A DNA stretch of 64,000 nucleotides, from positions 9,150,001 through 9,214,000 of the forward strand of contig NC_084774.1 of NCBI RefSeq assembly GCF_028858725.1, in the 5' to 3' direction. The notes under the pieces were generated by a model. The model searched no databases, had not been told where the DNA came from, and was given only the letters and a program-made list of their open reading frames with translations. Source of the DNA: Colius striatus. Lineage: Eukaryota > Chordata > Aves > Coliiformes > Coliidae. Below are positions 1 to 30,000 of the stretch, piece after piece. The position numbers and the translations under genes are program-made. Every line of letters starts with the position of its first letter. Within the stretch, counting starts at the first letter, position 1.

Positions 1-1060
1 TCGCTGCCTGCTTTGCCCAATCCCCAGGAGCCAGCTCTGAGCCTGCAATGGCCAGATGAGGGGTAGGTTTGCTTCTCTCAGCCCGTTTCCCTCCAGCACG
101 AGGATGTTGCACTGGTGTTTTGAATCATGCAGGAAAGGAAAATGCTCTGTGTTGAGCCACAGGGGTCAGAGCCTGCTCTGACTGCATCCACCCCACGGGC
201 TGGCTGGCTGGCTCCCCTTCCGCTGAGGTTACTCTGGCCTGCTCACAGCTTCCTGGAGACCGTTACGGGACCTGCCCCTCACCACCAACTGAGATTCACT
301 GACAACAAGCAGCTCTTGGGCTCCTGAACTGAAACGGGGGCTTGGTGCTTCTTAAGCTAAAGCAGGACGTGATCTGAGCTGAACTTCAGCTTCTGTGAAG
401 CCGTGAAGAGTTGACTCTCCTCAACCCTTCGCTTGGATCTAGGGCATGGTATTTCCTCCCCAGAGGAGGGAGCTGGGAATGGCAGTAGTGGGTTTTTAGG
501 CATAAGACCTTGGTCTGAGAGGGTTACCCTACACGTTGCAGGGTGCTCTCTGTCCCATGCTCCCTCCCTGTCTCGGTAGCATCACAAAGAGCAAACGTGT
601 TCCACAGGATGGGCTCTCCCTGGGCTGTAAGAGCTTCAGTGTTCAACAGCCTGGATTCATGGTCTGAAGCCAGCTGTAGGAGGTTGCCCAAAGCCAAATG
701 ACAGGTCCACACCAACCCCAGGCACCACACCAGGAGGGATCCCAAAGCTGTGGAGCTGAGGTGCTGAGGGCCATGGGTTAGTGCTGGGCTGGGCAGGGTG
801 AGAGCAGGGGGTGCACTCCAGGAGCTCCAAGGGCTTTTCCAACCCAAATGATTCTGTGATTCTATGAAGCAACAAGCAACCAGCACAAAGTCAGAGCCCT
901 AAGAACCACTCCAGTGCTGCAGGCTCAGCCTCCTCCTCCTCAGCGGGGTCACAACCTCCCACCACCACTCGCAGCATCTCCCCTCCCGGGGCTGCAGTCC
1001 CAGAAGGCTGCAGATCCCCCTGGGCAGCCCTGGGAAGTGCCACAGAACAGCCTCCAGCCA
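1..1060. other. Non-coding left flank
   Basis: No coding exon is recognisable on either strand. It holds a CR1 3' fragment (about 735-868) and otherwise unremarkable sequence. In other amniotes the neighbour here is DNAJC5 in convergent orientation with a long 3' UTR; nothing seen in the sequence confirms it. Confidence 0.5.
735..868 (+). repeat. CR1 LINE 3' fragment
   Basis: Contains the CR1 3'-end series (GGGATCCCAAAGCTGTGGAG ... GCACTCCAGGAGCTCCAAGG) and ends with the tail ATTCTGTGATTCTATGA. The left edge is approximate and may extend further. Confidence 0.9.
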
Positions 1061-1078
1061 AGAAAACCACAGAAAAAA

Positions 1079-1084
1079 TTTATT
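1079..1084 (-). terminator. UCKL1: UCKL1 polyadenylation signal
   Basis: AATAAA on the minus strand, about 375 nt past the stop, followed by a T/G-rich stretch (TTTTTTCTGTGGTTTTCTTGG region) suited to downstream-element function. Confidence 0.65.
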
Positions 1085-1142
1085 CTTTTTTTCTTTATAA
1101 AATATCTGCAATAAGTTATATATAGGCAAATCTTTAAATTAA

Positions 1143-1148
1143 AATAAA
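1143..1148 (+). terminator. Possible plus-strand polyadenylation signal
   Basis: AATAAA on the plus strand, 60 bp from the UCKL1 minus-strand signal. By synteny a convergent gene (DNAJC5) should end to the left, so this could be its signal; it may equally be chance in AT-rich sequence. Confidence 0.25.
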
Positions 1149-1322
1149 TTAACTCTGCTCTACGGTGGGACACAAAAGTCAACCTGGGATTTGTGTTTCT
1201 GTGAAAAAATATGCCCTAGATTTCCAAAGTAAGGTTCAAAAAAAATATCTATGCTTGGGGTGAGGAGGGAGGAGAAATCTGCCATGGAGAGAGGGGGTTA
1301 AGGTGCGGGGCTGAAGCTGCCT

Positions 1323-1456
1323 GTGCTCAGAGCATCCTCATCCCAGGGCCACCTCCACATCCAGCCAAGTGCTCAGAGCATCCTCATCCCAGGGCCACCT
1401 CCACATCCAGCTAAGTGCTCAGAGCATCCTCATCCCAGGGCCACCTCCACATCCAG

Positions 1457-1480
<24 letters not shown>
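1323..1480. repeat. 46-bp tandem repeat across the UCKL1 stop codon
   Basis: Three full 46-bp units (1323-1368, 1369-1414, 1415-1460) and a 20-bp partial (1461-1480), nearly identical (one C/T difference seen). On the minus strand the partial copy is the last 20 coding bases of UCKL1, and each full unit repeats that coding end after a stretch of 3' UTR. Confidence 0.97.
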
Positions 1481-21480
<20,000 letters not shown>

Positions 21481-21589
21481 GGCGGTGGCGGGGACGGGGC
21501 GGAGCGGCGGGGGGAGGCGGAGCTGGCGCGGGGCTGGACGGGACTCGTAGTGCGGGGACGCGGAGCGGGGCGAGAGCGTGGGGCGGTGG

Positions 21590-22555
21590 GGATGGGGGTG
21601 CTGGGAAGGTGTAGGGGGTGTGTTGGGGATGGGAGCGTGATGGGGGCATGTAAGGGAGTGATTTGGGGATGGGGGTGCTGGAGGAGTGTAGGGAGTGTTT
21701 TGGGGATGAGGGGGTGTAAGGGGATGGTTTGGGGATGAGGGAGTGTAAGGGGATGGTTTGGGGATGGGGGGTGTAAGGGGATGGTTTGGGGATGGGGAGT
21801 GTAAGGGGATGGTTTGGGGATGAGGGGGTGTAAGGGGATGGTTTGGGGATGGGGGGTGTAAGGGGATGGTTTGGGGATGGGGGGTGTAAGGGGATGGTTT
21901 GGAGATGGCGGTGTAAGGGGATGGTTTGGGGATGAGGGGGTGTAAGGGGATGGTTTGGGGGTGGGGGGATGCTGGGGAAGTGTAGAGGGGCGGTTTAGGG
22001 GATTAGGGGATGGTTTGGGGATGGGGTGTAGGGGGGTGGTTTGGGAATGGGGAGTGTAAGGGGATGGTTTGGGGATGGGGGGTGTAAAGGGATGGTTTGG
22101 GGGTGGGGGGATGCTGGGGAAGTGTAGAGGGGCGGTTTAGGGGATTAGGGGGTGGTTTGGGGATGGGGGTGTAAGGGGATGGTTTGGGGATGGGGAGTGT
22201 AAGGGGATGGTTTGGGGGTGGGGGGATGCTGGGGAAGTGTAGAGGGGCGGTTTAGGGGATTAGGGCGTGGTTTGGGGATGGGGGTGTAAGGGGATGGTTT
22301 GGGGATGGGGAGTGTAAGGGGATGGTTTGGGGATGGGGGATGTTGGGGAAGTGTAGAGGGGCGGTTTAGGGGATTAGGGCGTGGTTTGGGGATGGGGGGA
22401 TGCTGGGGATGGTTTGGGGATGGGAGTGTGTAGGGGGTACTTTGGAGATGGGGGTTGCTGGAGGGCTGTAGGGGGGTGTGTTTGGGGATGGGGGTGTTGG
22501 GAAGGTGTAGGGGGGTGGTTTGGGTATGGGGGCGTGTTGGGGGGATGTAAGGGGG
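21590..22555 (+). repeat. G-rich minisatellite with higher-order units
   Basis: About 1 kb of units near 25-28 bp of the type GTGTAAGGGGATGGTTTGGG + GATGGG. A longer block containing GCTGGGGAAGTGTAGAGGGG recurs at 21971, 22113, 22228 and (as GTTGGGG) 22342, spacings 142, 115 and 114. Clusters of four or more G runs occur throughout on the plus strand. Confidence 0.93.
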
Positions 22556-22772
22556 TAGTTTGCGGACGGGAGGTGCTGGGGGAATGTAAGGGGGTAGTTT
22601 GGGGACGGGAGGTGCTGGGGGATGTAAGGGGGTAGTTTGGGGACGGGAGGTGCTGGGGGATGTAAGGGGGTAGTTTGGGGACGGGAGGTGCTGGCAGATT
22701 TAAGGGGGTAGTTTGGGGACGGGAGGTGCTGGGGGATGTAAGGGGGTAGTTTGGGGACGGGAGGAAGGGGGG
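22555..22772 (+). repeat. 38-bp minisatellite subarray
   Basis: GACGGGAGG recurs at 22565, 22604, 22642, 22680, 22718 and 22756, so the period is 38 bp (first step 39). The unit is TAGTTTGGGGACGGGAGGTG plus CTGGGGGATGTAAGGGGG. Related to but distinct from the array on its left. Confidence 0.95.
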
Positions 22773-23540
22773 TGTAGGAAGCTGGTTTGGGGATGGAGGG
22801 TGATGGGAGGGCGAAGGGGTGTGTTTCGGATGGGTCCTGGGGAGGGTGTAGGCGGCTGATTTGGGAGTGGGTGGGTGCTGGGGGATGTAAAGGAGCCGGG
22901 GGCGTGATGTGTGAGCACAGGGGGGTGCTTTGGGTGTGGGTGGGTGCAACACGGGAGCTGGGGAGCTCAGAGACTGGGGCGATCCCGGTACCGGGGCACC
23001 TGGCGGTACCGGGCACCGCGCTCCCCGGGGCTGAGCTTTGGGGGGGTTTCTGCCTGCCGGGAAGCACAGGGTTAACGGGCAGCAACGCGGCTGCTGATTT
23101 GGGTTCAGAGCCAAAAACAACCCCATCAGGAAGCGGAAGAAGATTCAGTCCCTCGGCTCTTGAGTCCCGCGGTTCTTCGCTCCCACGGCGGAGCGATGGG
23201 GACACGGGAGGGTGCGGATGAGACCCCTGGCGCTGGGACACGTCGGGTGCTGACCCTCGGGGGGGTATTTTTTGCTATGGACCCTCCAAAGACTGAGCGA
23301 GCACCGCGTTCCCCATCCCCGGCACGGAGCGGGGTGGGGGGGGGGGGTGATTCCTCCTCCCGAGGGGCAGGAAGGATAAACCCACATCAAACCCTCCCAC
23401 CGAGGGCAAAAGAACGACGATAACGGTGCTAATAAACCCCCCAGTGAGCGTTTATTGTGTCGGGCATCCAGAGAGCAGCCGGAGGGGCCCGGCCTCAGGC
23501 TCACGGCTGCCGGGGATGAGCCAAAGAACAGATCGGCACA
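22773..23540. other. Intergenic space between UCKL1 promoter and ZNF512B 3' end
   Basis: GC-rich, without a recognisable exon. Decayed minisatellite-like units persist to about 22880. A plus-strand AATAAA occurs at 23430-23435. Confidence 0.6.
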
Positions 23541-23549
23541 AATCGCGAC

Positions 23550-23588
23550 TTTATTATAAGATACTTTTACTGTTCAAACAGTTTTATT
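23550..23588 (-). terminator. ZNF512B: ZNF512B polyadenylation signals (probable)
   Basis: Minus-strand AATAAA at 23583-23588 (CAATAAAACTG) and 23550-23555 (TAATAAAGTC), within an AT-rich block that reads like a mature 3' UTR end. Confidence 0.5.
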
Positions 23589-23890
23589 GTTTTGGTTCGA
23601 TTTTGGTTTGCAAATAAACACTTTTTAATAGATATATTTATATATTTATATACGGGGGGAAAGGCAGAAACGCAACGGGCCGGTGGGGGGGGGGGGGTCC
23701 TTCTCTCTTTTTTTTCCTCATTTTCTAGGGTTTTTTCCCCCAAAATACACTTATGCACGAATAACTGCCATCGACGAGAAACATTCGGCTGTGCCGTGGA
23801 GGGGAGACAGAAAAGAACAGAACAAACCGTGCCCGGGACGGCCCCGGCGCCGCCGCCTCTCCCGACCCTCCCCGAGGCTCTTTGGGATCG

Positions 23891-24008
23891 GGGCTGTGAG
23901 GTTTTCCTGCCCCCTGCCCGTCCCCACGCAGGTTCAGCTGGTTCCTCGGGGCTGTGAGGTTTTCCTGCCCCCTGCCCGTCCCCACGCAGGTTCAGCGGGT
24001 TCCTCGGG
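23891..24008. repeat. 58-bp tandem duplication
   Basis: GGGGCTGTGAGGTTTTCCTG and the following 38 bp are repeated once with period 58 and one visible substitution. Confidence 0.93.
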
Positions 24009-25942
24009 GCTGGGGGTGATGGGCTGGGGGGGTCTGTGCGCTGCTCACGCTCCCCGCTGCACCCCAACCCCCTTTAACTTACTGTGCGTGTGCCCCGGGG
24101 TGCTCCCAGGCAGTGGGGCGGGACCCTGGGGGGGCCCCAGACTTCTGCACCCCATTCTTGAGGCCAAATAGTACCCAGAGGTTATTCCCCACCAGGACTG
24201 GGGAAGGTCTCCAAACCCCTGTGGGTGAAGGGAGGGGGAACATGCTGGTCCCCCACCTCACCCCACGGCCCCTGCTCACCCCTCTGCGTTATCAGCAGTT
24301 TCTGCCGCTGGCTGTTGCCTCGCTGGGTGCACCCAAACAGGCACAACCCAAAGGGCACAACCTGGTGGGCACAACCCCTGGGGCTCCCCCGAGGCTGCCA
24401 CAGCCTGTCCCTGCCAGCTCCAAGCCGTGGGGCAGCTGCCAGTGCTCCTGGGGCTTTCCCTGGGCAGGCAGCAGAGTGAGGGCTGGCTGATGGAGCAGGT
24501 GGTGGAGGGACAGCGTGTTCCTCCGAGGGATGGCTCCTGGGGGAAAACCCCCAACCCTGAAGATTTCACATGCTCACAAGAAGCCCCATTCAGCCCCTTT
24601 CCACTGCCCTGAGCCCCTGCCCCCAGCACACCCCCCAGGTCCCCTCAGGACAGTGTCACCCGCTGTGTGTGTCCCCAGTGCCGCTCCCCTCCCCTCCTGC
24701 CCCACTCCACGGCAGCTCCTGGCTGAGCTCCTGCACCAGGGCTCGTCCCCAGCAAGGACCCTGTTTGTGTAATCAATGAGCAGCCAATTAGTGGTGTGTT
24801 AATGAGAAGCCAGGCCCGTGCTGTCCCCGAGGAGCGGCGCTGGGGGCTGTGAGGTGAACGTCCAGACCTGGGCCCACCCAGCTCCTCCCTGCCCAGCCCA
24901 GGACACGAGGCTTTGCTGGGGGTGATCTGGGGATCCTTTGGCTCCCCCTGCAGAGGTTCCAGTGCCAGGTCCCCAGCCCTGCCCACTCCCCTCTGCTGTG
25001 TCCCCCCTTCCCTGGGAGCTGGGGTCCCTCCTCACCCTTGCAGCGGGTGCTGCCCCAGGCCTCGGCTCAGGAGTGTCCCCCCATCCCTGTGCTGACAGAG
25101 ACCCTGAGAGCACAGACCCTGCAGCTCCTGGAGCCCAGCAGCAAAGGCAGCACCATGGTGACTGATTAATTAGGCTTTCTCACTAATTGCTTCACAGCTC
25201 TGGCAGATCCCACAGCCAGGGGCACTCTGGGTGACGCCAACAGAGCCCCCCTGGCTCCACACTCTGCCATCCCCTCCCAACACCACCCTCATGATCAGGC
25301 TCCTGGGAAGGACCCTGAGGCTGCAGCCAGGAGCAGGGGAAGGACCAGAGGGCTGAGGTTTTGGATTGATTAAAGCCAAAGCTGCCACCTGCCCACCCCC
25401 ACGTGGGGGGACACTGAGTTAAGGTTTTGTGTCCCGTCAGCCAGAGGAGACGTGCCGAGGTAGCCTGGGCCTTGTGTGCACACATCCTGCTCCAGGGATG
25501 GTCCCTCCAGGCTGGAGCCAGCTGTTCTCATGGTGTTAGTACAGATACAAAGAAAAGCCCAGGGAGAGGGAAGAAGCAGGGGTCAGTGTGCCTGCAGGGA
25601 CCCCCCAGCCCTGGGAAGGTGGGCAGAGGCTCAGATGAACCCTGGGGGAGATGAGACTCACCCCACAGTGGGTCCCAGCCTGGGGGAACAAGGCAACGTG
25701 CCCAAAAGCAGGACCCATGATTGTCACTTGAGGCTGTCCCTGTCACACCCCCCCTGCAGCCACAGCTGGGAGACCCAAACCCCACTGTTCCTCCTCCTTC
25801 TCTTCCTCCTCCTCCCCAGGGAAGTGGTGCCTTTGAGACAGGGTGTTATGGGGACCCTGACTTGCCCTTTCCACCAGCTCCTCCTGTCCCAACCCTGGTG
25901 CTGCCATCCCCACCTTCAGCTCCCTTTGCAAAGCCAACTGGA

Positions 25943-26006
25943 GCCATCCCATCCCATCCCATCCCATCCCATCCCATCCCATCCCATCCCATCCCATCCC
26001 ATCCCC
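25943..26006 (+). repeat. (CATCC)n / (GGGAT)n pentanucleotide microsatellite
   Basis: About 12 perfect pentamers ATCCC on the plus strand, thus GGGAT on the strand transcribed into ZNF512B RNA. Confidence 0.97.
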
Positions 26007-26766
26007 TGCAGCCTCACCTCCACAACCTTCAGTGAGACCCTCCAACCTGACCCATCCTCCACCACCCCCCTGCTCCCCTCAGCTGCCTGCAGTGCCCACA
26101 CATCCCTCCCCGCTGCTGGGGACGATGCCCAACGCCACCCTCCCAGCTCCTTCCTCACCACACAAACCCCAGCACTGAGCCAGCACAGAGCCCCCACACC
26201 ACAGAGCCCCAAAATCAGAGCCCCAAAACCACAGAGCCCCCACACCACAGAGCCAGTCCCTGCCCAAGCACTTGTCCCGAGGCTGTGGGGAAGATGCCCC
26301 CAGCTGCCCCCCAGCCCCTCTCACATCTTTGGAAGTGTCACCCCAGGAGGATGGAGCCCAGGGACAGGCCCCAGCAGGGGGATCCCACGGCTATTGCACT
26401 TTTCTTTCGCTCAAGTGTCCCCAGTTGGGTGCAGGGGGTGGGGGGTCATGGGCAGGGGGAGACAGTGGGGTCCTGCCGGGCAGGAGGGTATGTACAGGGG
26501 CAGCAGGGAGAGGAAGGTCCTGTTGCTTGATCCTGTTTGTTTTCCAGTGTGAAACGAGGTCCATGACTTGTTTAAAGTGGTTAATTGGTGTTTTCTGTCT
26601 CTTTTTTTTCCTTCTTTTTCTTCTTTTTTTGCAAAAAGGGGGTGAGTGGAGGGTGGGGAGGGGGGGGACGGGGGCAGCTGGGCCGGGACACAAAACTGGG
26701 AGAGACCCCCCCACCCTGTTACCCTGGGCTTGTAAACAAATCCTCGGAGGCGAGTCTCTGAGCTGC

Positions 26767-27060
26767 TCATTTCTCGGGCATCTTACTGGCTCCTGCCTTG
26801 CGCTGGCTCGGGGGCTTGGGGCCACGCTCCTCCCCCTCGGGGCTGTCCCGGCAGCCTTCCCAGGCCTCCGGGCTTTTCTTGTGATTAGTCTTTGCTGCCA
26901 CACTCTCTCTGCCCTTCGGGGAGGTTTCTGGAGGCCTCTCCTTGGGTTTTCTCCCCCTTTTCTTGCCGTTTGTGCTTTTCTTGTTGTCCTCTTTGCTGGA
27001 ACAGAGCTGTTCCCTGCTTTTCTTTCTCCGGTTGGCCTCTGCGGAGGTTTGGAACCAGTT
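26767..27060 (-). CDS. ZNF512B: ZNF512B exon 17 (C-terminal basic tail and stop)
   Basis: Encodes NWFQTSAEANRRKKSREQLC ... KKRGRKPKERPPE ... ending SKMPEK and a stop at 26767-26769. The human protein also ends with a KAPEK-type sequence. Confidence 0.97.
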   Translation of the reverse strand, partial: NWFQTSAEANRRKKSREQLCSSKEDNKKSTNGKKRGRKPKERPPETSPKGRESVAAKTNHKKSPEAWEGCRDSPEGEERGPKPPSQRKAGASKMPEK

Positions 27061-30000
27061 CTGTGCCCGTGGGGTGACACGGGGGTTAGTGGCTGTCCTG
27101 GGGCACACAGCACCCACACCTGGCTGCCCAGCAGGCATCTCCTCCCCCAGCAGCCACAACCAGCCCTGGGAGGGGTGTTTGGGACCCAAAGAGTGACAGG
27201 GAGGTTGCCCCTCAGGCTGCCCCAGCACTGCTGATGCTGCTGGGAGCTGCTGAGCTCTGCTCCTGGCACACAGGGATGGGTGGGTGGGAGTGGGGCAGCC
27301 TGAGGATGGGTGTGTTGGAGCAGGGCCCAGCCCCTTCCTTACCTCTGAGTGAGCCTTGATGATGTGGTATTTGACCCCGCTCTCAGAGCTGAACTCCTTC
27401 TGGCACAGCAGGCAGCGGTACTTGCCCACTGAGTGTTCCCCCTGCAAGACAGAGCATCCTGCTGCAGCCCCCAGCAGAGCCACAGCGCCCTGGGGCAGGG
27501 GCTGCCCTCTCCCCACTCCCCCTCAGAGGGAGGCTGATGCTCAGACCTCCAAGCAACACAAAACACTCATTTCTAAACCACCAGATCCCTGCCAGCCTGT
27601 GGCTCCAGGCCAGGAGCTCACAGCCACATCTGCCCCAGATGTATGCCAGGCTGGTGGTGCCACAGCAGCGTTGGTAGCTTTGGTTGTCGTGGCCCTGAGG
27701 CCAAGTGTCCAAGTGCCAGGTCCTTGGAGCTCTGTGGGCAGTGAAGGTGGGTTCTGCTGCCTGGGCATCCTCAGTGTTGCCTTACCACCACGCTCACCTG
27801 TGTCCTGGGGCGTGTGAGGGGCTCACAGGGCACAGGGAGGGGTGTCAGCCCCTGTGCCAGGCTGCCCAGGGAGCTGGGGGAGTGCCCAGCCCTGGAGGGA
27901 TCCCAAAGCTGTGGAGCTGAGGTGCTGAGGGCTGTGGGTCAGTGCTGGGCTGGGCAGGGTGAGGGCAGGGGGTGCACTCCAGGAGCTTCAAGGGCTTTTC
28001 TAACCCAAATGATTCTGTGTCTCTATGATTGCCCCACTCTCAGCAGACTCCATCTGTCCTGGGACTGAACCACCATCTGATTGATGTCCAATGGAATCAC
28101 CTAATTCTCCTCTGACACTGTCAAAGGATGCAGCAGCAGCTGGATCTGTGTCCCTGGAGCCCTGGTGGGGATGACTGGTGACTGATGGCTGATGTCCAGG
28201 CCCCGCTGCAGTTCAGGGCACAGGGGAGGTCGCGTGCTCTCGACTGATGAGGGGTTTATGGATGGGCCCCTCCAGGCCTCACACTCACTCCCTGGGAATC
28301 TCTCCATTGCTGGCTCCCTGCTGGAAATCTGGAGATTGATGGGGCTTTCATTCTGGGGCCAGGCAGGCTGGGGACAGGCCCAGCTTTGCTGTGGGCAGGC
28401 TACAGAAACAGCCCTGCCACAGTCCCCTCTCGGTAGGGCTTGATGGATTTCAACCAATTCTGCAGGACTTTACAGCAGAAATCACAGGCCAGCTCTGGAG
28501 GGGCTGTGATTTAGGCCAGACTTGGTGGGGTGTGTGTCCAGTGCCAAACTAAACCCTCTGTGTGGGCACAGGCCCCGCTGGCAGCTGCATGAGGGGGATG
28601 TGGAGCTGCAAACTCCCTCCAGCACTGACCCCCAACACCCTTCTGAACCCAGGGCTCCAAGACAAGGCTGGTGCAGATGCCTGACTGCACCCTGGGCACA
28701 GAACCAGCCCATTTGCTGGTGGGCTGCCTGCTGCTGCAGGCCAGCAAAGGAGCTGCCCCAGGCTCCTGTGTTTGCACTTCTATCCTGCAGCAGTGCAGCT
28801 GCTCCTGTTGGGTCCCTGCAGCCTGTTTGCTCACTGATCTCACAAGGGGCTGCTGTTCCAGCCAGGCAGTTTGTGGTTTTAATCACCATGGGCTATGTAT
28901 GGGAGCTGCCTCCTGGAAGCTCCATTCAATGGAAGCTGCAGCTGGAAACATTTCAGGGTATAAAGTTTTAACAGCTCTCACTCAGATCGAGTTTTTAGGA
29001 CCCACACTGAGCTCCTGATCCTTCCTCCCCTGGCCACCAGCACTCGCTGCAGCTTTGAGGACGGAGGTCTCAGCACCTTCCAGCCCCAGGAGACACTGTA
29101 GCAGCCTCTCCCCACTGCTGGGCTCCCAGAAGGGCTGCAGGGCTGCCCAAATCCAAGGAGACAGGCTCCTGATGCCCACCTCTCTGCCTGTGGCTGTGGG
29201 TTCGATCCTGCCCAGGAGGACGGCGCCGAGGGTGAGTGGAGGGACAAGGATGTGTGGCAGCAGGCTGAGGGGTAACAATGCAACACACAGTGGTGTTGCT
29301 CAGAAGTGAGCCCTCAGTGCAGCCACCATCCTTTCACCTCTACCCTCATCCCTCAGCCTTTTTTTGGGGAGAGAAAACCCAAACCCCAACCCCACCTCTG
29401 AGCAGAGACTGGAAAACGAGGCACCTACCTTGTTGCAGTTGGCCAGGTGAGCTTTCAGCCCTGAGACACTGGAGTAAATGGCATCACAGCACTGCAGGAA
29501 GAAACAAAGCAGTTTGCCACGATGCCCCTTTGCCTCCCTGTGCCAGGGCCAGGAGCCTGCTGTGGCAGCAAGGCCACAGGGCCAGGCCCAGCAGCGTGAG
29601 GTTAATGCTGCGCCAGCCGCCCAGGGCTCTGGTCACACGTTTCCTATTAGTGCTTAATGGGAGTCATGTGGCCACACAGCCTCTGCAACCGGGCTGAAAA
29701 ATGTCTCCCCTCAACGTGTCAGCCCGTTTTTGAGCAGTCAGGAGCTCCTGGAGCCACGGCAGATGTTCACAGGGAGAGGGGAAATCAGCCGGGCGGCAGC
29801 GTGACCAGTCTCTGAGCAACGGCTTCTCAAAGTGCCCTGGTATGCCATCCATTAGCCACCCTGGCCTCGTGCTAACAGCCTCCTTCACAACTCCCATTAG
29901 CAAGGCTTTGTTTCAGATGATAAATCAAGGCCCCAGCATCAGGGTGGAGGTCACTTCCCCACCAGCTCAGGCCAAGGCTGTTTAACAGTGAGCACACGCA

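Larger units (their letters stand above)
1065..1456 (-). other. UCKL1: UCKL1 3' UTR (probable)
   Basis: Follows the TAG stop. It contains the 46-bp tandem array, then an AT-rich segment, and ends near an AATAAA signal (minus strand, 1079-1084). The cleavage point near 1065 is inferred from the usual 10-30 nt spacing. Confidence 0.7.
23540..26766 (-). other. ZNF512B: ZNF512B 3' UTR (probable, about 3.2 kb)
   Basis: Uninterrupted by recognisable exons between the ZNF512B stop and a cluster of minus-strand AATAAA signals at 23583-23588 and 23550-23555 set in AT-rich sequence. The human gene also has a long 3' UTR of this order. Contains a 58-bp duplication (23891-24008) and a (GGGAT)n tract on the RNA strand. 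Extent is inferred; a shorter form is possible. Confidence 0.55.

Noticed and set aside
1-1000. DNAJC5 coding sequence
   Set aside because: No J-domain or Cys-string residues in any frame; only synteny suggests the gene nearby, so it is not annotated.
22366-23241. Long proline-rich minus-strand reading frame (291 aa)
   Set aside because: It is the translation of the G-rich minisatellite; the repeated SPNYPLTSP-like residues come from the 38-bp units. No splice or start context and no family match.
25476-26552. Plus-strand frame of 358 codons
   Set aside because: It runs through the (CATCC)n microsatellite and has no recognisable domain; it lies antisense to the probable ZNF512B 3' UTR.
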